DNA from: Verrucomicrobiota bacterium | GTDB taxonomy: Bacteria; Verrucomicrobiota; Verrucomicrobiia; Chthoniobacterales; UBA10450 | Reading direction: 5' to 3' | DNA: 6,962 nt | NCBI GenBank assembly: GCA_003219945.1 | Contig: QHQV01000336.1 | Span: forward strand, 1 to 6,962 | In this document: piece by piece, positions 1 to 5,005 of the stretch | How positions within the stretch are numbered: position 1 is the first letter of the stretch | Layout of the letters: each line of letters starts with the position of its first letter | The notes under the pieces: generated by a model | Told to the model about the DNA's origin: nothing | Databases searched by the model: none | Seen by the model: only the letters and a program-made list of their open reading frames with translations | Position numbers and translations under genes: made by a program

Positions 1-677
1 AGCATGAGCCCGGCGGGGCTCAATGGGCTTACCAGTAATTGTTCAAGTGTGCCGCGTTCGCGTTCGCGGACCAAAGCCATCGCCGCTGCAACTGTCGTCC
101 CAATTTGCAAGACGACGCCGATCACGCCGGGCACGAAAAAATTCGGCGCTCGCATGGCCGGGTTGTAAAGCATCTGCGGACGAACATCGATCGGCATGCC
201 GGTTCGGCCGGTGTCGCGCATGAGCGTTTCCATTGATTGCGTCAACGCCACACCGAGTCCGGTTTGAAGAGCTTGTAATGCCGTTGTGGAATTGGATCCG
301 TCAACTAGCAATTCCACCTGTGCGGAGTGGCCCGCCATCAGTTCGCGGGTAAAGTTCGGCGGGATATAAAGCGCGGCGTACGCCGTTCCTTTGCGCATTT
401 CGCTCTTCAATTGGTCCAGGCTTTGCACTTCGCCGATTACGCGAAAGCTCTGCGTGTTAACGAAGCGATCGATCAACAGACGGCTCTCGACCGTGCGATC
501 TTCATTGAGAACAAGCATTGCCATGTGTTTCACGTCGTTGTCGAGCGCATAGCCGAACGCGACCATCTCGATCAACGGCGGGAAAAAGAAGAAAAAGAGA
601 GTCAGCGGATCGCGCCAGACGACGATGAATTCCTTGAATAAAATTGCGCTAAGCCCTCGAAACGGTTTGTGTTTCAT
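1..677 (-). CDS. ABC-2 type exporter permease, N-terminal part (cut by window edge)
   Basis: Membrane subunit of an ABC exporter, expected in the inner membrane, paired with the ATPase and adaptor encoded upstream on the same strand. Reading from the ATG at 675-677, 225 codons are visible. A cytoplasmic start (ILFKEFIVVWRDP, residues 12-24) leads into a first membrane helix rich in Phe (about 25-45, LTLFFFFFPPLIEMVAFGYA). A long periplasmic domain follows (about 46-178), then a second helix (about 180-203) and the conserved cytoplasmic RERERGTLEQLLVSP segment (204-218) typical of the YhhJ/YbhR/YbhS group. Family members are roughly 370-380 residues, so about 60% is present and the C-terminal helices lie outside. 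No good Shine-Dalgarno is seen before the ATG; an ATG-TGA just upstream is out of frame. The start lies only 19 nt from the inverted repeat at 696, so the cassette sits directly upstream. Substrate is unknown. Confidence 0.9.
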   Translation of the reverse strand, partial: MKHKPFRGLSAILFKEFIVVWRDPLTLFFFFFPPLIEMVAFGYALDNDVKHMAMLVLNEDRTVESRLLIDRFVNTQSFRVIGEVQSLDQLKSEMRKGTAYAALYIPPNFTRELMAGHSAQVELLVDGSNSTTALQALQTGLGVALTQSMETLMRDTGRTGMPIDVRPQMLYNPAMRAPNFFVPGVIGVVLQIGTTVAAAMALVRERERGTLEQLLVSPLSPAGLM

Positions 678-695
678 TTTCACATTGTTAGGCCA

Positions 696-722
696 GTCAT
701 CCCGAGCGAAGCGAGGGACCTC
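696..722. repeat. Left terminal inverted repeat of the GIY-YIG cassette (27 bp)
   Basis: Begins GTCATCCCGAG and ends AGGGACCTC on the plus strand. It is the reverse complement of 1105-1131 at 25 of 27 positions. As a single strand it can fold: TCCC (700-703) pairs with GGGA (715-718), then a tandem G-A/A-G mismatch, then GC-GAA-GC at 706-712. The outer bases GTCA and CCTC lie outside the hairpin. It falls between the permease start (677) and the GIY-YIG stop (756). Confidence 0.85.
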
Positions 723-755
723 GCAAAGCACGCAAAGTGGCCGAATTGTCTTCGA

Positions 756-1094
756 TCATTGTTGCCTGCCTGTAGCCGCTGAAGCACGCGAGGAAGGTTT
801 GAAATGTTGAAAAAGCATCGGGGATAAATCCGCCCACTTCGGATTCTTCGTTTCGACTAGTGCGTTCTTCTTCTCGCGGCGCCAGGCTTTGATTTCTTTT
901 TCACGTGCGATCGCGTCTCGGGGATCATCGAAACACTCGTAATACACGAGTCGATTGACTTTGTAGGATTTAGTGAATCCTTCGATCTGTCCGCTCTGAT
1001 GCTGCCAAACCCGGCGCGTTAAACTGTTTGTTATTCCCGTGTAGAGGACGACCCGGCTTTGGTTCGTCATCATGTAAAGGTAGAATGCCTTCAT
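756..1094 (-). CDS. Small free-standing GIY-YIG nuclease family protein
   Basis: Predicted 112-residue protein of the small stand-alone GIY-YIG nuclease family. The GIY-like strand is FYLYMMTN (4-11) and the YIG-like strand is LYTGIT (17-22). The helix NSLTRRVWQHQ (23-33) carries the catalytic Arg candidate (R27 or R28). EGFTKSYKVNRLVYYE (38-53) follows, then AIAREKEIKAWRREKK (61-76), whose Glu65 is the expected metal-binding residue. NPKWADLSP (84-92) is the usual family ending. The last 20 or so residues, rich in Ser, Ala and Gln, look like an extension read into cassette DNA. The domain is complete, so nuclease activity is plausible, but the biological role of this group is poorly defined. 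The ATG at 1092-1094 lacks a clear Shine-Dalgarno, so expression may depend on operon read-through. It is the only gene between two inverted repeats, unlike its operon neighbours. Confidence 0.9.
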   Translation of the reverse strand: MKAFYLYMMTNQSRVVLYTGITNSLTRRVWQHQSGQIEGFTKSYKVNRLVYYECFDDPRDAIAREKEIKAWRREKKNALVETKNPKWADLSPMLFQHFKPSSRASAATGRQQ

Positions 1095-1104
1095 TCTAAT
1101 TCGT

Positions 1105-1131
1105 GAGGTCCTTCGCTTCGCTCAGGATGAC
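1105..1131. repeat. Right terminal inverted repeat of the GIY-YIG cassette (27 bp)
   Basis: Plus strand starts GAGGTCCTTCG and ends CAGGATGAC. Read on the minus strand it matches 696-722 except at positions 8 and 20 of the 27. These two positions pair with each other in the predicted hairpin, so the stem changes from C-G (left copy) to T-A (right copy) and stays paired. The central GAGCGAAGCGA is unchanged. It lies 10 nt upstream of the GIY-YIG ATG and 7 nt beyond the ATPase stop codon. Confidence 0.85.
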
Positions 1132-1138
1132 AATCATG

Positions 1139-2098
1139 TTATGCGGCCTTTTGGCGTTCAGCAGCGTGCTTGGCGGAAAGCTCGACAAACACGTCTTCTA
1201 GCGAAGGACCCATTTCATGAATCTCGGCATGAGCGACGCCGACTTTGCGCAGTTGTTCCTCAATCTGCGCGCGCTTGACTGTTTCATCGACGAGCAAATG
1301 CATCGATTGACCGAAGACTGTGGCGCTGCGGACTGCGGGCATCTCGTGCATGGCGTGGAGGGCTGTGGTTACGTGATCGCAGGTCACGTCAAGCCGGCGC
1401 GTTCCGGGTGGATTCACGTCCGGCAGTTTTTTCAAATCGTCGGGCTCACCGCACACGATCAATTTCGACAGGTAGATGTAGCCGACATGATCGCAGCGCT
1501 CGGCTTCATCCATGTAATGGGTCGTCACGAACAGCGTCATGCCTTTACCGGCGAACTCGAAAAGCAAATCCCACAGCTCGCGCCGCGCGACCGGATCGAT
1601 GCCGGCGGTCGGCTCATCAAGGAAGAGCACACTCGGCCTGTGCATGAGCGAACAAGCCATGGCCAGACGTTGACGCCAGCCACCGGAGAGTTGGCCAGCG
1701 CGCCTGTCGATGTACGGTTCCACGTGCGTCGTGGCAATCATTTCCTCACGCCTCTGGTCTAATTCGCGACCGCTCAAGCCATAGAGTTTTCCGGCAAAGA
1801 TGAGGTTCTCATTCACAGTCAACTCGTCGTAGAGCGAAAATTTTTGCGACATGTATCCGATCATTTCCTTGATCGGCTCTAAATCGCGCACGATGTCGTG
1901 GCCGCCGATTCGCGCCGTGCCCTCGGTCGGCTGCAGAATTCCGCATAGCATCCGGATCACGGTTGTTTTTCCCGAACCATTTGGGCCGAGAAAACCGAAG
2001 ATCGATCCCTTCCCAACCGTAAACGAAACATGATCAACAGCGGTGAAAGCGCCGAACCGCTTCGTCAGCCGTTTCACTTCGATCATCGGCTCAGACAT
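1139..2098 (-). CDS. ABC transporter ATP-binding protein (efflux/ABC-2 type)
   Basis: Cytoplasmic ATPase subunit that powers the exporter formed with the permease and the adaptor lipoprotein. From the ATG at 2096-2098 it has 319 residues. Numbering from that start: Walker A GPNGSGKT at 38-45, Q-loop Gln in MSQKFSLYDELT at about 85, signature LSGGWRQR at 137-144, Walker B VLFLDEP at 157-163, D-loop AGID, and switch His in VTTHYMDEAERC at about 194. All key residues are present. The C-terminal 90 residues, ending PSLEDVFVELSA, are the usual tail of the CcmA/YbhF drug-exporter group. It carries a single nucleotide-binding domain, whereas E. coli YbhF has two, so it probably works as a homodimer. 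A TTG at 2107 in frame is possible but less likely; an internal ATG at 2086 cannot be excluded. No strong Shine-Dalgarno is visible. A 145-nt gap separates it from the adaptor gene, occupied by a palindromic repeat. Confidence 0.95.
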   Translation of the reverse strand: MSEPMIEVKRLTKRFGAFTAVDHVSFTVGKGSIFGFLGPNGSGKTTVIRMLCGILQPTEGTARIGGHDIVRDLEPIKEMIGYMSQKFSLYDELTVNENLIFAGKLYGLSGRELDQRREEMIATTHVEPYIDRRAGQLSGGWRQRLAMACSLMHRPSVLFLDEPTAGIDPVARRELWDLLFEFAGKGMTLFVTTHYMDEAERCDHVGYIYLSKLIVCGEPDDLKKLPDVNPPGTRRLDVTCDHVTTALHAMHEMPAVRSATVFGQSMHLLVDETVKRAQIEEQLRKVGVAHAEIHEMGPSLEDVFVELSAKHAAERQKAA

Positions 2099-2105
2099 AG
2101 AGATC

Positions 2106-2227
2106 AATCAGGAAAACAGGAGTGTAGGGATGGGTTTCGCAGATTTTGGAGGATTTACGCCGGTTTTTATTGGCCTCTGCACACTCTGACATCTTCCCCT
2201 GTTTCCTGTGTTCCTACTTTCCTGATT
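2106..2227. repeat. 122-bp imperfect palindromic element with phased AGGA/TCCT arms
   Basis: It fills the gap between the adaptor and ATPase genes. The outer 10 bp form a perfect inverted repeat: AATCAGGAAA at 2106-2115 and TTTCCTGATT at 2218-2227. Inside the left arm GGA recurs near 2111, 2119 and 2128; inside the right arm TTCC recurs at 2194, 2203, 2211 and 2219, so both arms carry the motif at about 8-9 nt spacing. The centre contains no gene. I read it as a small dispersed repeat or non-autonomous element rather than a simple terminator, because the arms are far apart and the stem is interrupted. Confidence 0.5.
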
Positions 2228-2243
2228 CATTGATTCGAATTCC

Positions 2244-3116
2244 TCATTTTACATTCGGAAAATAAACGTCCGCTGCCATTCCGGCGCGTAAACGATCGTC
2301 GTCGCTCGGCAAACGAACCTTCACGCCGAATACCTGTTTGATGCGGTCAGCTACGGTTTGCACATTGCGCGGCGTAAATTCGGCCTGTCGATTGATCTGC
2401 TCGACAACGCCGTCGAAATCCGTGTGCGGAAACGAGTCCACGCGGACGCGTACGTGCTCGTCCAGCTTGATCAAACCCAGCCAAGATTCAGGGACATAAA
2501 CACGCACCCAAAGATGTCCGGTCAATAACAGTGTGGCCGCCTCGCGGTTGGCCGGCAGCACATCGCCCACTTTTACGCTGAGCACCTCGAGAATGGAATC
2601 CGCTGGCGCGATGATCTGCATTTCGGCCAGCTGCGAATCGATGTCGGCAAGTTGCGCACGCGCCTGTGCGACGCGCATCTTCGCCGCCGCCACATTTTTC
2701 TCCTGCGCTTTCGCCGCGCTGTCGGAGCGCTCCGCGTCAGTGGACGAAACGACTCTGCGCTTCAGCAATTCTTGCTGGCGTCCCGCATCGTCCCGCAGGA
2801 ACACCAGTTGCGCTTCTTGCGCGTCCGCATCGTGAAGAGCCGTATCGATTTGCGCAGACGCAAGATCGCGACGCGCTCGCAGCTCTGACGCATCCAATTG
2901 CACGATCACCTGACCTTCGTGCAAGCGATCGCCTTCCCACGCCAAAATTTTCTCCACGCGGCCGCCAGAGCGTGGGCCGACGTGTGCTTCGTCGACCTCG
3001 ATCGTGCCCGAGACGGCGTTCTTTCGAGTGTCGCAGCCGCCCAACAAGAGCAGCAACGCGAGAGCTCCCGCCGGGCCAAGTGATCGTGCACAATGCCTAA
3101 CGAATAATGCGCGCAT
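2244..3116 (-). CDS. HlyD/YbhG-like periplasmic adaptor lipoprotein
   Basis: Membrane-fusion (adaptor) subunit linking the inner-membrane ABC exporter to the periplasm and probably an outer-membrane channel. It has 290 residues from the ATG at 3114-3116, chosen because GAGGGAG lies 5 nt before it; a longer TTG-started form from 3155 would put 13 odd residues ahead of the signal peptide. A lipoprotein signal peptide has a hydrophobic core at about 16-25 and a lipobox LLGGC with Cys28. Asp29 at +2 is the inner-membrane retention signal known from E. coli, as in AcrA. Then come a lipoyl-like half (VSGTIEVDEAHVGPRSGG, 36-53), a long coiled-coil hairpin rich in Ala, Gln, Arg and Glu (about 80-165), the second lipoyl half (IIAPADSILEVLSVKVGD), and a beta-barrel region. 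AEFTPRNVQTVADRIKQVFG is a hallmark of the YbhG group, and the end GMAADVYF is typical. No outer-membrane channel gene is in the window. Confidence 0.93.
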   Translation of the reverse strand: MRALFVRHCARSLGPAGALALLLLLGGCDTRKNAVSGTIEVDEAHVGPRSGGRVEKILAWEGDRLHEGQVIVQLDASELRARRDLASAQIDTALHDADAQEAQLVFLRDDAGRQQELLKRRVVSSTDAERSDSAAKAQEKNVAAAKMRVAQARAQLADIDSQLAEMQIIAPADSILEVLSVKVGDVLPANREAATLLLTGHLWVRVYVPESWLGLIKLDEHVRVRVDSFPHTDFDGVVEQINRQAEFTPRNVQTVADRIKQVFGVKVRLPSDDDRLRAGMAADVYFPNVK

Positions 3117-3738
3117 GTTTTCTCCCTCTTGGTGTAAGCGCACCTTGGAGAACAATTCTCAGGATCCCGGCGAAACCTTCCTTCGGCATCATCCCGAGTT
3201 TTTCCATCTTCGCCGGATTCATGATCGCCTGAACAATCGCCAGTAAAATCTCGATAATAAGGTTCGCGGGAACGTCCTTTCGCACCATTCCCGCCCGTTG
3301 CCCGGCGAGGAGAAGATTTCCGAAATACCGCTGAAACAATGCAGCCCGGCGGCGCTCGATGACTTGAAACACTTGCGGCGCTTTCTGGCGCATATCACGC
3401 ACGAACGGCGGTTTAATCTCATCCAATTCGCGTTGCGTGCCGGCCAGCAACTCGCGCAAAGTCGCCGGAAAATCGTGCGGTTGTGCACGCGTCACTTCTT
3501 TCAGCATCGTCTCCACACCTTGGAATTTATCGGCCAGCACAGACTCGAGCAGGTCGATCTTGCCCGGAAAATGAGCATAAAGTGTCTTTTTGCTGATCCC
3601 CAATTCCTCCGCCAAATCGTCCATGGTCACGTTGCGGAATCCGTGACTGAAAAAGTGCGCCCGCGCCGCATCCACTATTCGTTGTCGAATAGACGCGTTC
3701 TTTCGGCTTACCGATCGCGATTTGTTCCTGCCCTTCAT
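3097..3738 (-). CDS. TetR-family transcriptional regulator of the efflux operon
   Basis: Predicted 213-residue TetR-type repressor, first gene of the exporter operon. The N-terminal DNA-binding domain starts at about residue 17 (IRQRIVDAARAHFFSHGFRNVTMDDLAEELG). The helix-turn-helix is at about 38-57, with recognition helix SKKTLYAHFPGK (49-60). The C-terminal ligand and dimer domain (about 65-205) is divergent, as usual in this family; its LIIEILLAIVQAIMNPAK stretch is typical of repressors placed with ABC exporters, such as E. coli CecR. The start is firm: the codon immediately before the ATG, in the same frame, is a TAA stop. The gene ends within the adaptor gene, overlapping it by 20 nt, so translation of the two is probably coupled. 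It likely represses itself and the operon through the palindrome at 3883-3910. The inducing ligand is unknown. No Shine-Dalgarno is obvious. Confidence 0.93.
   Translation of the reverse strand: MKGRNKSRSVSRKNASIRQRIVDAARAHFFSHGFRNVTMDDLAEELGISKKTLYAHFPGKIDLLESVLADKFQGVETMLKEVTRAQPHDFPATLRELLAGTQRELDEIKPPFVRDMRQKAPQVFQVIERRRAALFQRYFGNLLLAGQRAGMVRKDVPANLIIEILLAIVQAIMNPAKMEKLGMMPKEGFAGILRIVLQGALTPRGRKHARIIR
3117..3128 (-). promoter_or_regulatory. Ribosome binding site of the adaptor gene
   Basis: On the minus strand GAGGGAG (3128-3122) is followed by five bases (AAAAC) and then the ATG at 3116. This decides the adaptor start. The site lies inside the last codons of the tetR-type gene, which supports translational coupling. 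Confidence 0.7.
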
Positions 3739-3882
3739 TTAGTGTGGTTTGGCAGCCGTGGCTCCAGGTATTCGACCACGCTCGATCGTTTGTTTTACGC
3801 CCGTATCGGAGCGCCACTGCGTCATCGGCTGTCGTAAGGGGTTAGGCATTGCAGGGTATCGCGCAACGATTGTGGTCACCGT

Positions 3883-3910
3883 GGAAACTAGTATAGTATA
3901 TTTAGTTTCC
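3883..3910. promoter_or_regulatory. 28-bp palindrome, candidate operator of the TetR-type regulator
   Basis: GGAAACTA (3883-3890) and TAGTTTCC (3903-3910) form a perfect 8-bp inverted repeat around a 12-bp AT-rich centre (GTATAGTATATT). The size and symmetry suit a TetR-family dimer or pair of dimers. It covers the predicted -10 element of the promoter driving the repressor and exporter genes, so bound repressor would block initiation. Binding by this protein is inferred from position only. The palindrome could also serve a divergent plus-strand promoter (TTGTGG 3870-3875, 16 bp, TATAGT 3892-3897). Confidence 0.5.
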
Positions 3911-3919
3911 CCACAACAA
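3890..3919 (-). promoter_or_regulatory. Predicted sigma70-like promoter of the efflux operon
   Basis: On the minus strand, -35 TTGTTG (3919-3914) is separated by 18 bp from -10 TATACT (3895-3890). A second TATACT overlaps at 3900-3895 but has only 13 bp spacing. The region is clearly AT-richer than its surroundings. Transcription would start near 3883, leaving a leader of about 145 nt before the repressor ATG. No riboswitch or strong terminator structure was recognised in that leader. Confidence 0.4.
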
Positions 3920-4109
3920 ATACTTTTACGTTCATTCTTTTTGTTCACCTGTTTTCCGCAGCCAACGTAGTCACACACGATGTCGCAGGCCACGCGTTGA
4001 ATACTTATCGCGATTTGGCAAACAGGACGGTCGATCCCCAGGGTTTGCTAGCACCGCACAACCGAACAGTTCTAGGCAAAAGGCTGCCGCCCGACTAAAA
4101 GCAAACGTT
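3911..4109. other. Intergenic stretch between efflux promoter and decayed gene
   Basis: About 200 bp with no supported gene. The first 50 bp are AT-rich with T-runs (upstream of the efflux promoter on the minus strand); the rest is ordinary in composition. No tRNA, terminator or repeat was recognised. If the pseudogene at 4110 once had its own promoter it would lie here, but no convincing pair of hexamers was found. Confidence 0.5.
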
Positions 4110-4945
4110 GTGAATCTCAAGACTGCAGCAGTAGTATTTCGTTTTCTTGCGCTATTGAGCCCGGGACCGCCAGCGCGGCCGATCTGCACCCGATCATTGC
4201 ATCGAGCCAGGCTACTTTTTCGGCTGAAGCGAAAACGGGAGATGGATCAAGGCTGTCCCACCGACAAGATCGACTGGCAAGAAGACAGCTTACCAGGGTT
4301 TACAGCCTAACGAGCCAGGCAGGCCAAATCACCGCAGGCAAACCAAAATCTGTCGACGAACGGTGCCCTAACACATTGAAAGTCTCGCTCTCGTCGAAAC
4401 CCAAGATGGCGTGATCGGATTGGCCGCGACATGGAACGCGTTGCCGAGGAACCCCCTAATCGCTGATGCCACTCACTCGTTTTACGCGGACGCAGTCCGC
4501 GATTTTTTGAAAAGCCGAGGGATCGACCATCCCCAAGTGCGAATCACACGGATTCTGCGCGCCGATTTGGACCGGGATGGCCAAGAGGAAGTGCTGATCA
4601 GCGCGACAAATTATTTCACCGAGGACAAATCGGACCATTCAGCAGCGCCGTTCCCCGAGGCCCCCAATTCACGCTCCGCAGGGTGGAAGTTATTCCATCT
4701 TCATCTTGCGGCGCGTAGTCGACGGGAATGTTCAAACGAAACTTTTAGCGGGTGACGTCTAGGCGAAACCGGATGACTCTGTTGCGCCGGAATGTATACA
4801 ACCTCGCTGCAGTCCTTGATCTGAATGGCGACGGAAAACTCGAGTGATCGTCCACTCGTTTTACTACGAAGGCGGCCAAACGACCATCTACCGCTGCCAA
4901 CCGGATAAGATCGAAGCGGTGCTCTCGGTCGAGTGCGGGGCCTGA
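4110..4945 (+). pseudogene. Decayed gene for a secreted protein with two calcium-loop-like repeats
   Basis: Protein-like sequence continues through all three frames, so this is one broken gene of about 275 codons. It starts with a signal peptide (GTG 4110, NLKTAAVVFRFLALL in frame 3), then TASAADLHPIIASSQA in frame 2 (from about 4166). ENGRWIKA follows in frame 1 after a TGA stop at 4225, TDKIDWQEDSLPGF in frame 3 (from 4260), and VYSLTSQAGQITAGKPKSV in frame 2 (from 4298). IESLALVETQDGVIGLAATW and on to ILRADLDRDGQEEVLISA run in frame 1 (4375 to about 4670). YSIFILRRVVDG is in frame 2, with TAG at 4760; NVYNLAAVLDLNGDGKLE is in frame 3 (4791-4844); IVHSFYYEGGQTTIYR to the TGA at 4943 is in frame 2. 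That is about seven frameshifts and two stops. DLDRDG (4564-4581) and DLNGDG (4818-4835) resemble FG-GAP/VCBS calcium loops. Function unknown; I cannot name the family. Confidence 0.8.
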
Positions 4946-4996
4946 GAGAGCCGTTGGCACGCAAATTTGCTGGGCGAAATACGCGCATCGTTTTAC

Positions 4997-5003
4997 TAAG
5001 GAG
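4997..5003 (+). promoter_or_regulatory. Ribosome binding site of recQ
   Basis: TAAGGAG ends only 2 nt before the GTG at 5006 but 8 nt before an in-frame TTG at 5012. The spacing favours TTG, codon preference favours GTG; the two proteins differ by two residues. Confidence 0.6.
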
Positions 5004-5005
5004 TC

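Larger units (their letters stand above)
696..1131 (-). mobile_element. Putative GIY-YIG nuclease cassette bounded by inverted repeats
   Basis: A 436-bp unit with one gene (GIY-YIG nuclease, minus strand) between two 27-bp inverted repeats, at 696-722 and 1105-1131. It lies exactly in the gap between the ABC ATPase stop (1139) and the permease start (677). Without it the two genes would be about 25 nt apart, as expected in a tight operon. That the unit was inserted, and that it is or was mobile, is inference from the repeats, the compact layout and the position. There is no transposase of a classical family. From memory, GAGCGAAGCGAAGGA-type repeats recur in many bacterial genomes, often beside small GIY-YIG genes; I could not verify that here. 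Confidence 0.6.

Noticed and set aside
696..1131. CRISPR array or integron attC-like site.
   Set aside because: There are only two repeats, inverted and separated by a gene; no direct repeats with spacers and no integrase-type core sites were seen.
1199..1212. GCGAAGGACC, similar to part of the cassette repeat, inside the ATPase gene.
   Set aside because: It encodes the conserved GPSLEDV end of the ATPase and lacks the rest of the repeat, so it is a chance match.
1217..1762. Open frame of 181 codons on the plus strand opposite the ABC ATPase.
   Set aside because: It is fully antisense to a gene with all ABC motifs, and its protein is rich in His, Arg and Asp without recognisable domains.
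3117..3155. Longer adaptor protein starting at TTG 3155.
   Set aside because: It would place 13 unrelated residues ahead of a normal lipoprotein signal peptide, while the ATG at 3116 has a strong ribosome binding site.
3298..3837. Open frame of 179 codons on the plus strand opposite the TetR-type gene.
   Set aside because: Antisense to a clear TetR-type regulator; no ribosome binding site and no recognisable domain.
3739..3993. Open frame of 84 codons on the minus strand ending right before the repressor ATG.
   Set aside because: It starts upstream of the predicted promoter, runs through the palindrome, and its composition does not look like a protein; only its stop codon is useful, fixing the repressor start.
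4110..4755. Two apparent small plus-strand proteins (4110-4310 and 4411-4755).
   Set aside because: Both are fragments of one decayed gene whose reading continues in other frames before, between and after them.
4954..4983. Possible recQ promoter, TTGGCA with an AATACG-like -10.
   Set aside because: The -10 matches only 3 of 6 consensus bases at 18 bp spacing; too weak to annotate. The perfect palindrome GCAAATTTGC at 4961-4970 lies within it but has no assigned role.
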